From Proteus alimentorum (lineage in GTDB: Bacteria > Pseudomonadota > Gammaproteobacteria > Enterobacterales > Enterobacteriaceae), in assembly GCF_002607735.1 (NCBI RefSeq), contig NZ_NBVR01000020.1, positions 186,001-250,000 of the forward strand: a stretch of 64,000 bases of DNA, given 5' to 3'. Each line of letters starts with the position of its first letter. The stretch's first letter is position 1. Shown here piece after piece: positions 8,917 through 18,062 of this stretch. The position numbers and the translations under genes are program-made. The notes below the pieces were generated by a model that made no database searches, was not told where the DNA came from, and saw only the letters and a program-made list of their open reading frames with translations.

Positions 8917-9973
8917 TCTGAATTTGCCTCACGTCAGGGTGTACGCTTCGAGTTCCTTGTTGAATAATAGCAGCATTCTCTGCTTTATCAGCCTTTGCTT
9001 CTTGTTCAAACAAGCTAAAGACTTTTTTATCGTACTGTTTGAATTTCTTCTTAGAAAAGTGTTGACCAATTGTCGCCAGAAAATAGCGCCCACAACGTCT
9101 ACCCACATGATAATCATGATTTAATGCACTTAAACGACTTCCTAATGCACTAGATTGCAATGTAGTTGGTGGATATATTTCAATAATAACAACATCTTCT
9201 GGAGGAGATTGGATAAATTTAATTGTCTCAGTATAGGTTGCGATATGGACTTGGGCCATCTCCATAAAGCGCTGTAATCGGCTATTTTCGAACCATTTCC
9301 CCATACGCTCAACCCACTCTGTTGTATATTGATATTCTGAAGGAACGGTACGAACAACAACAATAGTACGACAACCACGTCGATAAGCTTCTCTCACAGG
9401 AATAGCGTCGCTGATACCACCATCATGATAAACAACATCATGAAATAAGACACCATTACGATAAAAAGCAGGAATGGCACTGGACGCTTTAATTATCTCA
9501 AGCCAAGTCGGTTCATCAGGTTGAAAATAATTTGCCTGAAAATTATCAGAACGACTTGCCACCATATAAAATTCGCGACCCGCATCAAAACGGCGTAGTG
9601 CTGTTGGCATATCAAGAGGCATTTCTTTGGCTGTCGTGTCTATATACCAATCAAGATCGAGTAAATTGCCACCACGGACAAAGCGAAGAGGATTGAAGAA
9701 TTGATTATTAGTTGTATAGCGATTAATAATTTTACGTGCATATCCACGCTGACCACAGGCAAAAGCAGATAAATTTTGCGCCCCCGCAGATACCCCAAGT
9801 AAAATATCAAAGGGATCAAATTGCGATCGCATAAATTCATCAAGAACACCCGCAGTAAAGATCCCGCGCTGACCTCCCCCCTCACAAACTAAAGCAACTT
9901 TGCCTTGTGGTAGTGAGGATTGAAATTCGAGTGCAGTAATATTATTTAATGTGACAGGTATATACTTCCCCAT
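8909..9973 (-). CDS. yjjU: Patatin-like phospholipase YjjU
   Basis: 354 residues from MGKYIPV, chosen because AGGAGAG lies just upstream; the open frame extends 13 codons further. Patatin hydrolase features: the oxyanion loop GGGQRGIFTAG near residue 32, the nucleophile elbow GVSAGA (Ser) near 63, and the catalytic Asp in DGG near 186. It probably hydrolyses acyl esters of phospholipids; the natural substrate is unknown. First gene of yjjU-yjjV with an 8-bp overlap, so translation is probably coupled. Confidence 0.9.
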   Translation of the reverse strand: MGKYIPVTLNNITALEFQSSLPQGKVALVCEGGGQRGIFTAGVLDEFMRSQFDPFDILLGVSAGAQNLSAFACGQRGYARKIINRYTTNNQFFNPLRFVRGGNLLDLDWYIDTTAKEMPLDMPTALRRFDAGREFYMVASRSDNFQANYFQPDEPTWLEIIKASSAIPAFYRNGVLFHDVVYHDGGISDAIPVREAYRRGCRTIVVVRTVPSEYQYTTEWVERMGKWFENSRLQRFMEMAQVHIATYTETIKFIQSPPEDVVIIEIYPPTTLQSSALGSRLSALNHDYHVGRRCGRYFLATIGQHFSKKKFKQYDKKVFSLFEQEAKADKAENAAIIQQGTRSVHPDVRQIQNE

Positions 9974-10102
9974 AATCTCTCCTTTATACAGCTTATCAAA
10001 GGATACCTGCACATTTTTTTGACGTCATTATTTTTACGCATTCATACAAATAAACTAAACAATATCTTCTTAGAGAATGACGAATATAAGAGAAAACTCT
10101 GT

Positions 10103-10447
10103 TTATGATTTGATATTTACATCTGAGTCTACGCTTTTAACACCCTCAATTTTTTCAATAATTTGTAAAATTTTTTCTTCTTGCGCTTTACTATCAACAA
10201 AACCGGAAAGAAAGACATGCCCAAACTCAGTACGAATAGAAATATTACTACTATCAATATCTTGCATTGGCAATAGCGTGTTTTTAATTTTATTAGAAAT
10301 AGAAGTATCACTTAAATAGTGACCCGTATTATTCCCTTTGCTATTGATTTCGCTATACCACGATGTTTCAGCTGATGCGCCCATACTGACAAAAGCGAAA
10401 CCCATTGACATTACTAACGCTAATTTTAGCGTTTTACATTGTTTCAT
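10103..10447 (-). CDS. Periplasmic single-BON-domain protein (OsmY-like)
   Basis: 114 residues from MKQCKTL, with the ribosome site GGGGGAG six bases upstream. A signal peptide ends near SMGASA (about residue 26). The remainder holds one BON domain: an IKNTLL helix, NISIRTEFGHVFLSGFV strands, and the closing EGVKSVDSDVNI. E. coli OsmY (about 200 residues) has two BON domains and sits between prfC and yjjU, as this gene does. It is therefore the positional counterpart with one domain fewer. It may bind phospholipid or act as a periplasmic chaperone under stress, but this is by family only. The following 400-bp gap (10466-10872) holds only its promoter region and a terminator. Confidence 0.8.
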   Translation of the reverse strand: MKQCKTLKLALVMSMGFAFVSMGASAETSWYSEINSKGNNTGHYLSDTSISNKIKNTLLPMQDIDSSNISIRTEFGHVFLSGFVDSKAQEEKILQIIEKIEGVKSVDSDVNIKS

Positions 10448-10832
10448 TGCTCTCCCCCTAATCACAATAACTGCGATAGGAAATATGTGTGTGTTTTAAT
10501 ATCTGTATTTTTATGAAACGCTACAAAATTTTAACAATCTAAGTTATTACATTAGTAAGCTATTAGAGTTAAATAAAGCAAAAAATAATAAATAAAGACT
10601 AATCCTAATGATTTTATTCTAATAATAACCAATAAAACTATAAAAAATTTTACTTATATTTATAAATAAGTATAAAAACAGACATAATGTTAACAGAAAA
10701 AAAAGAGAGTAATTCCAAATTAAGAAGGGTTTTTGGGTAGGATATTAGAGATATGCAAAGTGAATTTAACAAAGAAAATCGAGTCTCTCACAACTGTTTA
10801 TTAAGGATAAAGACTCCACGAAGCGAAGAAAC

Positions 10833-10864
10833 AAAAAAGCCACATTAAAAAATGTAGCTTTTTC
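10833..10864 (-). terminator. Likely prfC terminator
   Basis: AAAAGC-ACATT stem against AATGT-GCTTTTT with one mismatched pair and a T run on the minus strand. It lies beyond the ERIC element downstream of prfC. Confidence 0.6.
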
Positions 10865-10872
10865 AGTAGATT

Positions 10873-11001
10873 ATATACTCTAAATAATTCAAGATGCAGC
10901 TAGGCGACAAGTGAATGAGTCGCTAGGAACATACAAAAGTATGTGACTAGTGCGAATGAATGTAGTCAACAACGCTGCAACTTGAAGTATGACGAGTATT
11001 T
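10873..11001. repeat. ERIC/IRU intergenic repeat
   Basis: About 129 bp with the hallmark ERIC ends: ATACTCTAAATAATTCAAG on one side and CTTGAAGTATGACGAGTAT on the other, and GCAGC/GCTGC inside, forming an imperfect palindrome. It reaches the last bases of prfC, so its right end overlaps the stop codon (11000-11002). Transcribed with prfC it would form a long hairpin at the 3' end of the mRNA. Confidence 0.85.
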
Positions 11002-12589
11002 AGTGTTCACGCGTCTGATGGAACTCAACCTCAGGATAACGCTCACGTGTTAAATTCAAGTTGACCATCGTTGGTGCGATATACGTTAAATTATCACCGC
11101 CATCAAGTGCCAAGTTTTGTTCATTTTTACGTTTAAACTCTTCGAGTTTTTTCTCGTTACTACATTCAACCCAGCGTGCTGTTGAAACGTTAACGGATTC
11201 ATAAACCGCCTCAACGTTATATTCACTCTTAAGTCTTGCAACAACCACATCAAACTGAAGAACACCCACTGCACCTACGATTAAATCGTTATTCGCCAGT
11301 GGTCTAAAGACCTGTACAGCGCCCTCTTCTGATAACTGTACCAATCCTTTAAGTAATTGTTTTTGTTTTAACGGATCTCGTAAACGAATACGGCGGAACA
11401 ATTCTGGGGCAAAGTTTGGAATACCTGTAAACTTCAGGATCTCACCTTGAGTAAAAGTATCACCAATTTGAATTGTGCCGTGGTTATGAAGACCGATAAT
11501 ATCTCCTGGATAGGCATGTTCAACGTGAGAACGGTCGCCCGCCATAAAGGTTAATGCATCAGAAATCACGACATCTTTTTTAATTCGAACCTGATGCAGT
11601 TTCATACCTTTATCATACATACCAGATACAACGCGTAAGAATGCAACACGGTCGCGGTGTTTAGGATCCATATTGGCTTGGATCTTAAAGACGAAACCGG
11701 TGAACGTTTCTTCAGAAGCGGTAACTTCACGCATATCGGTTTGACGAGGCATTGGTGCTGGTGCCCATTTTACAAGGCCATCAAGCATATGGTTAACACC
11801 AAAGTTACCTAATGCAGTACCGAAGAACACTGGGGTTAATTCGCCAGCTAAAAATGCCTCATGATCAAATTCATGAGAAGCACCTAATACTAACTCTAAT
11901 TCATCACGTAATTGGCTTGCTAAATCATCACCTATCGCTTTATCAAGCTCTGGATTATCTAACCCTTTGATGACACGAGAATCCTGAATAGTGTGACCTT
12001 GACCCGTTTGATAAAGATAAGTTTCATCTTTCAGAATGTGATAAACCCCTTTGAAGAGTTTTCCGCAACCAATAGGCCAAGTCACAGGACTACACGCGAT
12101 TTTTAATTCTGTTTCAACTTCGTCCATGACTTCCATTGGATCACGGATATCACGGTCGAGTTTATTCATAAAAGTCAGAATTGGGGTATCACGTAAACGT
12201 GTTACTTCCATTAACTTACGAGTACGATCTTCGACCCCTTTAGAGGAGTCTATAACCATTAAACAGCAGTCAACTGCGGTTAAAGTACGATAAGTATCTT
12301 CAGAGAAGTCTTCGTGCCCTGGGGTATCTAATAAGTTAACTAAGCAATCTGCATAAGGGAACTGCATGACTGAGGTTGTAATAGAAATACCACGTTGTTT
12401 TTCCATTTCCATCCAGTCAGACTTTGCATGCTGATTTGAACCGCGGCCTTTTACGGTTCCTGCACGTTGAATTGCTTGTCCGAATAACAACACTTTTTCA
12501 GTGATGGTTGTTTTACCCGCATCGGGGTGGGAAATAATGGCAAAAGTTCTACGACGAGCAACTTCTTGCTGAAAAATAGGATTAGACAT
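11000..12589 (-). CDS. prfC: Peptide chain release factor 3
   Basis: 529 residues from ATG at 12589, the E. coli length; a TTG one codon upstream is possible but less likely. This translational GTPase recycles RF1/RF2 from the ribosome after peptide release. GTPase motifs: the P-loop SHPDAGKTT near residue 20, the switch region [17 protein letters not shown] near 88 and the base-specific NKLDRD near 142. The stop codon overlaps the ERIC element. Upstream lies the hipBA island and not yjjG, which is the E. coli neighbour. Confidence 0.97.
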   Translation of the reverse strand: MSNPIFQQEVARRRTFAIISHPDAGKTTITEKVLLFGQAIQRAGTVKGRGSNQHAKSDWMEMEKQRGISITTSVMQFPYADCLVNLLDTPGHEDFSEDTYRTLTAVDCCLMVIDSSKGVEDRTRKLMEVTRLRDTPILTFMNKLDRDIRDPMEVMDEVETELKIACSPVTWPIGCGKLFKGVYHILKDETYLYQTGQGHTIQDSRVIKGLDNPELDKAIGDDLASQLRDELELVLGASHEFDHEAFLAGELTPVFFGTALGNFGVNHMLDGLVKWAPAPMPRQTDMREVTASEETFTGFVFKIQANMDPKHRDRVAFLRVVSGMYDKGMKLHQVRIKKDVVISDALTFMAGDRSHVEHAYPGDIIGLHNHGTIQIGDTFTQGEILKFTGIPNFAPELFRRIRLRDPLKQKQLLKGLVQLSEEGAVQVFRPLANNDLIVGAVGVLQFDVVVARLKSEYNVEAVYESVNVSTARWVECSNEKKLEEFKRKNEQNLALDGGDNLTYIAPTMVNLNLTRERYPEVEFHQTREH

Positions 12590-12857
12590 CAATGGTGATC
12601 TTCTGGTTGATAGACGAGAGAATGTAAGACACTGATATATTGCTATAAGTAATAATTAAAGTGACTATAAAGACATTCAACCCGTAAGTTAATCTTAGTT
12701 GGCGCTTATTTTCGCCTATCTTGTCTGTATAAACAATCAATGGTTGCGTAATTGGTTACCATTTATTCTCAGCGTGCGCCAATGCTCAGTTGTAGCTGTT
12801 TGCAATCACTGCTTCCTCAGTTGATGAACAACTGTGGCTAAACCACAAATTCCTTCG

Positions 12858-13127
12858 CTATTTAATGAGAGGAATTCTTCCCTTAATATCAGGCCCGACT
12901 TCTATATTACCGCCTCTCAAGCCAATCTCGCCATCACCTGTGACGAGCCAATGAGCATTTGCGTGAAGCGCCTTCGCGATCTGCATGGTGTAACGAGACT
13001 TAGCCGATTTACCAGAGTAAATCTAGCTAATTGACTGCTGTTTTATATCAAGGCGACGAGTCAACTCAAACTGAGTCACACCAGTAAGCTACAAGGCATG
13101 GTTTAGTCGTTTGGATAAAGTTTCCAT
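12858..13127 (-). pseudogene. Decayed phage-type (CI-like, XRE) repressor
   Basis: Read leftwards from the ATG at 13127, codons 1-89 give a recognisable helix-turn-helix repressor N-terminus (METLSKRLNHAL, GVTQFELTRRLDIKQQSIS, SGKSAKSRYTMQIAKALH, WLVTGDGEIG). Two in-frame TAG codons (13 and 35) stand where relatives would have Gln, and the frame ends at 12858, exactly where the link to the S24 peptidase-like C-terminal domain should begin. No continuation can be recognised from 12858 to 12600. The assignment is from motif memory; the gene is clearly dead. Confidence 0.7.
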
Positions 13128-13373
13128 AACCCCATATTCTACAAATAAAAACTGGAGCCTTCCAACAATTTTAACTGTAATACTCGGTTTTGGCTAAAGC
13201 AAAACGTTTTGTCCTGGATCCGTTGCTGACAAAGTTCCCAATGTGGCTGACAAAACCTGTTTAAGCCTTGGAATGAAGAAATTGTGTGTATTTCTGACCA
13301 ACTCAATTATGAATTATTTATGAGATCCTAATTTCATCTAATCTGCATCAGAGTTATTTTTGAAGTGGCATAG

Positions 13374-13605
13374 TTAATTTGAACATCCACTGACCGAACG
13401 AATTGCATCTCTCAGTAGTGCTAACGCATCATCTGAATGTATGCTTCGTCCATGTGCCGTTTTATTCCCTAACATCCAGATTACGTGAAACTTTTCCAAA
13501 ATATTTTCATCAATTACTTCAATGAAAAGATATTACTTAGTTCGCTACTGCTGTCAGATGCATTCTCCTGAAAATCAATGTAAAACAATCATCGCCAGAT
13601 TAATC
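13374..13605 (-). pseudogene. Gene fragment with a frameshift, HEPN/DUF4145-like tail
   Basis: On the minus strand the 3' frame reads VIDENILEKFHVIWMLG then NKTAHGRS and DALALLRDAIR, ending at 13374. An upstream frame (IDFQENASDSSSELSNIF) joins it only through a frameshift near 13520. The LGNKTAHG pattern recalls DUF4145/HEPN-type helical domains found in defence or restriction proteins, but the fragment is too short for a firm call. It lies between the dead repressor and hipA. Between it and the repressor (13128-13373) there are two direct copies of GCTGACAAA (13225, 13246) and nothing else that I recognise. Confidence 0.45.
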
Positions 13606-13781
13606 TCTGGTTGATGGTCAGAAAGATGCATGATTTATTCAGAAGATCAGACTTCTCAAAACACAGATATCATTATTTAGTTTACCAAATTCTCAGTTTA
13701 CGGCGCAAAGCACCGTGAAATAGTGTGAAGTTAAACCATTTTTATGAAAACATCGAAATGCACACTATACCGACTAGGAAT

Positions 13782-15002
13782 TCAGCGTAGCGGTATGCTT
13801 CGTAAGTGCGTTTCGATGGCTTCAATCATCGACTTGGTAAGTGGTAAATGCGCTTTTTCTTTAGCCCATACTTCATGGAAACCTGCCACAGTTTGCTTGG
13901 CGGTCTCTAACACCAATTTTTCTGGCAGCATGGCTTTAGCGGCTAGGTGTGATAACTCATCCAGCGTGAAATCACTGAATTTCTTGCTACGGCTAACCTT
14001 TAAAGATGCATTATCGTCGGGGATATAAGGAATGGTTGAGACAAAATCATAAGCAGGTGCTATCGATACAGTACGCTTGTCTTTGTAGATCACAGACCAA
14101 TTTTTCAAATGCATATCCGCATTACCAATTAGGGTATTGAACACCAATCTACGAGTAAATTCTGCAATATCTTCGTTTTGCCCTTCAATACCAATGACCT
14201 GAGCAATATTCCGCATACTGGCTTTTTTGTATTTATCTTGAGGATAGATGCCAAACACTTGCGCAAAGTCCTCAATATGTATCGCTCGACCATCAACACG
14301 ATCAAAGCGCTTGATCACAAAAGCGCTAGTGCCAAACTTACCAATCCCTTCTGGAATGTTAGTTATCTGGTTAATCGGTAATAACTGAGTCTCTGGCACA
14401 TCCATTCCTAACATTCGAGCAAGTTCCATCATCGAATATTCATTTTCTGGCACAGCTTCAAATCGAGATGACGGTAATTTCACAATCCAAGAGCCACCTT
14501 TACCTGTCGCCGGGATCGTCAAACCACCGTTAGCCTGTTGCACCGCTGAAAACTTCAACTGTACACCCGCCAATGAGAAGCGCATTGGTACTTCAATTTT
14601 CGTTTCATCTTTAATGTGTTGATGCACATTAGGTGGCAGTGCTTCACCATCAGCAGCTTCAACAGTGATCGCGCCAGCTAAGTCCTGTCCTAATACCCAC
14701 AATAGAAAAAACTCACGTGCAGGGTTCACACCGGCACGATCTGCTAGGTAACTACGCATGGTTTCCTCTGGCAAAAGGTTGGAGAAAAACGGAATTAATT
14801 TGGTTTGAGTAGGATTGAAATTGGTCAGCAAGCCACCCAACGTATCTTTAAAACCAAGTCCTAGCACAGGCCGTGATTTGTCATTAATGTACGGTTCCAT
14901 AAAAGCAAAAAGCGTTCTGTCATTGCCCACGTTGGTGATTGTTGCGATGGGTTCACCGTAGAGCAAAACGTTGAGCGTAGAAATATGATTAGTCATCGTC
15001 AT
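13782..15002 (-). CDS. hipA: HipA-family serine/threonine kinase toxin
   Basis: 406 residues, full length. HipA kinases phosphorylate a cellular target (glutamyl-tRNA synthetase in E. coli) and slow growth. Visible: the N-terminal HipA subdomain (residues 8-110), the activation loop FSLAGVQ with its autophosphorylatable Ser near 143, the ATP-site lysine in WIVKLPSSRF, the catalytic GNADMHLKNW (Asp, Asn) near 295 and the metal-binding Asp of APAYDF near 318. All key residues are present, so it is probably active. It overlaps hipB by 14 bp. Base composition appears less AT-rich than the flanks, which fits acquisition. Substrate specificity is unknown. Confidence 0.88.
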   Translation of the reverse strand: MTMTNHISTLNVLLYGEPIATITNVGNDRTLFAFMEPYINDKSRPVLGLGFKDTLGGLLTNFNPTQTKLIPFFSNLLPEETMRSYLADRAGVNPAREFFLLWVLGQDLAGAITVEAADGEALPPNVHQHIKDETKIEVPMRFSLAGVQLKFSAVQQANGGLTIPATGKGGSWIVKLPSSRFEAVPENEYSMMELARMLGMDVPETQLLPINQITNIPEGIGKFGTSAFVIKRFDRVDGRAIHIEDFAQVFGIYPQDKYKKASMRNIAQVIGIEGQNEDIAEFTRRLVFNTLIGNADMHLKNWSVIYKDKRTVSIAPAYDFVSTIPYIPDDNASLKVSRSKKFSDFTLDELSHLAAKAMLPEKLVLETAKQTVAGFHEVWAKEKAHLPLTKSMIEAIETHLRSIPLR

Positions 15003-15300
15003 CTTCCTCTAACTGATATGCGGGCGACATTGGCTCACCTTCATCGCTGATCCCTTGGTTGCTTCGAATTATCGACTTAATAGCAGGTACAAGCTTTTTT
15101 GGTGCGGCAAATAACTCAAAGTCGAGTACACGGGCAAGTGCAATCAAACTGGACATTCTTAAATCAACGCTGCCAGACTCGATTTTCGATATATGGCTTT
15201 GAGGTACACCCGAGCGTGCGCTCAGTTCTCTTTGGCTAAACCCTTTACGTATCCGAGCTTCTCGAAGGCTTTCTAGTATTTGCTCTGTTACATAGCTCAT
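14989..15300 (-). CDS. hipB: HipB-type XRE antitoxin and autorepressor
   Basis: 103 residues. A helix-turn-helix of the XRE family occupies residues 9-65 (GFSQRELSARSGVPQSHISKIESG), followed by an acidic tail ending in EEDDDD. It is first in the hipBA operon and overlaps hipA, the standard order for co-transcribed antitoxin and toxin. By family it neutralises HipA and represses the operon. The tail is longer than that of E. coli HipB (88 residues). The inverted repeat at 15391-15414 upstream is a candidate operator. Confidence 0.87.
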   Translation of the reverse strand: MSYVTEQILESLREARIRKGFSQRELSARSGVPQSHISKIESGSVDLRMSSLIALARVLDFELFAAPKKLVPAIKSIIRSNQGISDEGEPMSPAYQLEEDDDD

Positions 15301-15390
15301 TTTAATATACCTTAATAAATCACCGTAGAAAAATTATATATAAAAACATATCACACCACTTCAAAAAACACAAAACTGATTAGCTATTAC

Positions 15391-15414
15391 ATATCAAAAA
15401 ATATAAATTGATAT
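15391..15414 (-). promoter_or_regulatory. Candidate HipB operator
   Basis: Inverted repeat ATATCAA-N10-TTGATAT about 90 bp before hipB, with more ACATAT motifs at 15346 and 15421. E. coli HipB binds TATCC-N8-GGATA; the TATC/GATA arms are shared but the spacing differs. The binding role is inferred. The rest of the gap (15415-15880) is very AT-rich, and I see no intact gene in it. Confidence 0.4.
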
Positions 15415-15884
15415 ATAATTACATATAGTTAAACGAAGGTATTCGCAATTAACAAAAGAGAGATACTCAAGCTGATAATAGCGAACAGATGCGTCAAATC
15501 ATCGGAAGATAAGTGTAATAAAGAAGAAGTTTGTACATACTTTCCAAGTGTTACGCATGAGCATCATCGAAAAGCAAAGAATTAGCCTATTTATTTTCGG
15601 TTAAAATCGGGATTGAATATAAGGATCTAAATAAACACACCTTTATTTAGATTTAATTTTGTCTATATTTAGAGACTAATCACTTTATTTAAAACAAAAA
15701 TAAATACTCACTTTACTTATTTTAAATACCATTCACCTTTTTAACACCGTTATAATCACCTAATGTTTTAAAATTAAACGATGACAAAAGTGAAATTAAC
15801 TTGATAAATTTACATTAAGTAAAAATAAAGATAAATTTTAAATACAATTAATAAAAAATAAAATCTTCATACTTCAAAGAAAAT

Positions 15885-15912
15885 AAAAAAACGCCTAATA
15901 GAAGACGTTTTA
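15885..15912 (-). terminator. Weak terminator after rimI
   Basis: AAAACG/CGTTTT arms around a short imperfect helix, followed by a T run on the minus strand, about 25 bp past the rimI stop. Confidence 0.45.
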
Positions 15913-15936
15913 AATTTAACTTAAATAAAGATTTAA

Positions 15937-16383
15937 TTAGAAAGAAATAGGATAAGCCATGATAATCGCATCTTCATTTCCCGTCTTTGTTGGGTAATAG
16001 TTTTTGCGTTTTGAAACGAAATTAAATCCTATAGATTCATAGAGATTGAACGCTTTTTCATTAGATTCCCGTACCTCTAACCACAAGGTAGTGATATTTT
16101 TTTTCTCAAGTGTTTCAATCAGTTCCAATAAAAGTGCTTTACCGTAACCTTTCCCCTGATAATCAGGATGGATTGCGATATTAAAAAGTGTTGCCTCATC
16201 TAATATTAATTGCGTAATTGCGAAACCTACAATAATATTATCAATGCAAATTTTCAGATTAAAATAATGACTTCCTTGGTTACTATAAAATGTTTCTTCA
16301 CTCCAAGGGAATGAATGACTTAATTTTTCAATTTGCCATGCTAAGGGTAAATCAGCAGGGTTTAAGAGTGAAATGGTCTTCAT
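15937..16383 (-). CDS. rimI: Ribosomal protein S18 N-acetyltransferase RimI
   Basis: 148 residues from MKTISLL, the E. coli length. GNAT enzyme that acetylates the N-terminal alanine of S18. It shows the acetyl-CoA pyrophosphate loop HPDYQGKGYGKALL near residue 75 and the family-specific LWLEVRESNEKAFNLYESIGF, then NYYPT and EDAIIM. The start overlaps the end of holD by 32 bp, as in E. coli where the two genes also overlap. A longer in-frame extension to 16428 lies within holD and is not used. Confidence 0.93.
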   Translation of the reverse strand: MKTISLLNPADLPLAWQIEKLSHSFPWSEETFYSNQGSHYFNLKICIDNIIVGFAITQLILDEATLFNIAIHPDYQGKGYGKALLLELIETLEKKNITTLWLEVRESNEKAFNLYESIGFNFVSKRKNYYPTKTGNEDAIIMAYPISF

Positions 16384-16762
16384 ATTGATAGATTTGTTTC
16401 CAAAGATCGCGTTTTGCATCAGCATCAAAATATAACTGATGTAATGAAGGGCTTCTCAGAGAAGTATATTCAGAGGGAAGTATGAGATCAATGCCTAATA
16501 ACCAGCAGGGAAGATCAAATGATTCTGTGAGCATGCTCACATCATCTGTTGTAATACAATAGATTTCGTCTTTATCTATCCCCATGGCGCTAAAAATATC
16601 AGAGAAAAGCCCGTTATTTAGATCAACGGTATCATCAGTAATGATAAGTAAACGTGTTGTATCCGGAAATTGAACAGAATGCTCGCCTTTTAACACAGCA
16701 GGCTTACGAAGTACCCACTGACGAATTCCAAGTTGGGATAACATTCTGTCTTTACGGCTCAT
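16352..16762 (-). CDS. holD: DNA polymerase III psi subunit HolD
   Basis: 136 residues (137 in E. coli). Psi joins the chi subunit and SSB to the clamp loader. The N-terminal segment RKDRMLSQLGIRQWVLRKP is the conserved part that contacts the clamp loader; the tail LWKQIYQYEDHF also matches the family. The middle is divergent, as is usual for HolD. Transcribed with rimI; the divergent neighbour is rsmC, and the 130-bp gap must hold both promoters. Confidence 0.9.
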   Translation of the reverse strand: MSRKDRMLSQLGIRQWVLRKPAVLKGEHSVQFPDTTRLLIITDDTVDLNNGLFSDIFSAMGIDKDEIYCITTDDVSMLTESFDLPCWLLGIDLILPSEYTSLRSPSLHQLYFDADAKRDLWKQIYQYEDHFTLKPC

Positions 16763-16891
16763 TATGCTTACCTATCAAGTGTAGAACAACGGTACATAGT
16801 ATCAGAGGGCATAAACTACGCCAATAAATAGCGTCAGTTTCTTTATATCTGATATCATGCGTCTCATGTTTTTTAAGGAGTAATAATCATA

Positions 16892-17908
16892 ATGTCCTCA
16901 CTGTCCCCTGCTAGCGAAGTTATTCTTCGTCACCTAGATCATTTCGCAGACAGACATGTACTTATTGCAGGTGATCTTCAAGATACTTTCGCGGCGCAAA
17001 TTCAGGCGAAAAGTGTCCGAGCATATACCAACCAATATCACCAGTGGCTACCATTACTAAAATCAATGGGTGATAACGCACTCTTCGGTTTAGTTGCAGA
17101 TCAATCCTTTGTGAAATATTGTAATACCTTGATCTATTTTTGGCCTAAAAATAAAAACGAAGCCACTTTCCAACTGCGTAGCCTTTGCTCTAACTTACAA
17201 GTGGGTACTGAAATCTTTATCGTTGGTGAAAACCGTAGCGGTGTTAAAAGTGCCACTGAATTAATGAATGGTATCGCTAAACTTAAAAAAATAGATTCAG
17301 CACGCCGTTGTAGCTTATTTTTTGGTACTCAAACATATCAAACACTGTTTGACCGTAATAACTGGTGGCAAACTTATCGCCATAACGACCTTACTGTAAT
17401 GGCATTACCGGGTGTCTTTAGCCAAAGTGCATTAGATGAGGGTAGCCGTTTATTACTATCAACTTTTGATGACGCTATGGTTGGGGATTTACTGGATATG
17501 GCATGTGGTTGTGGTGTTCTTGCCACTGTACTTGGCAAGAAAAACCCAATGTTGAAACTGACACTATGCGATGTGAATGCTGCAGCAATTTCTTCTAGTA
17601 TCGCCACCTTAAACGTGAATGAATTAGAAGGTCGAGTGATTGCGAGTAATGTCTATTCAGCCGTTGAAGAAACTTATGATTGGATAGTCTCAAATCCACC
17701 TTTCCATGATGGCTTAGGTACAAGCTATGAAGCCGCTGAAGATATTATTCGCCTTGCACCAAATTATCTGAAAAGAGGCGGTAAATTACGCATTGTAGCG
17801 AATTCATTTATCCCTTATCCAGATATATTGGATCATGTATTTGGCTCTCATGAAGTGCTTGCATCAACAGGTAAATTCAAAGTTTACCAAGCAACTAAGA
17901 AAGACTAA
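16892..17908 (+). CDS. rsmC: 16S rRNA m2G1207 methyltransferase RsmC
   Basis: 338 residues. SAM-dependent N2-guanine methyltransferase acting on G1207 in the 30S subunit. An N-terminal pseudo-methyltransferase domain (1-180) is followed by the catalytic domain with DMACGCGVLATVLGKK (SAM-binding motif I) near residue 202 and the NPPF motif near 269. Strong ribosome site TTAAGGAG precedes the ATG. It is a single-gene unit closed by a terminator and lies before the tRNA-Leu genes, as in E. coli. Confidence 0.95.
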   Translation: MSSLSPASEVILRHLDHFADRHVLIAGDLQDTFAAQIQAKSVRAYTNQYHQWLPLLKSMGDNALFGLVADQSFVKYCNTLIYFWPKNKNEATFQLRSLCSNLQVGTEIFIVGENRSGVKSATELMNGIAKLKKIDSARRCSLFFGTQTYQTLFDRNNWWQTYRHNDLTVMALPGVFSQSALDEGSRLLLSTFDDAMVGDLLDMACGCGVLATVLGKKNPMLKLTLCDVNAAAISSSIATLNVNELEGRVIASNVYSAVEETYDWIVSNPPFHDGLGTSYEAAEDIIRLAPNYLKRGGKLRIVANSFIPYPDILDHVFGSHEVLASTGKFKVYQATKKD

Positions 17909-17914
17909 TCACAA

Positions 17915-17945
17915 GCCCTGTTATAAATAACAGGGTTTTATTTTT
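17915..17945 (+). terminator. rsmC terminator
   Basis: CCCTGTTAT/ATAACAGGG hairpin followed by a T-rich tract, just after the stop codon. Confidence 0.85.
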
Positions 17946-18017
17946 TGGGCTAATTTTAAGTAACCATTCAAGGTGTTTTATTTTTCATCACCAAAATAAT
18001 TTATTGATAAAAAATAA

Positions 18018-18045
18018 TTGACGCCAAAAATAAAAGGCATAAAAT
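18018..18045 (+). promoter_or_regulatory. Promoter of the tRNA-Leu pair
   Basis: TTGACG (-35), 16-bp spacer, TAAAAT (-10) at 18040-18045, ending 17 bp before the first tRNA. Confidence 0.65.
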
Positions 18046-18062
18046 TCGCTTCCTGTCTGAAT

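Noticed and set aside
12834-13034. 66-codon plus-strand ORF
   Set aside because: It is antisense to the decayed repressor, whose minus-strand reading shows real helix-turn-helix motifs.
12602-13620. Shared TCTGGTTGAT at about 12602 and 13606 as island attachment sites
   Set aside because: Ten matching bases are too few, and the copies do not bracket hipBA.
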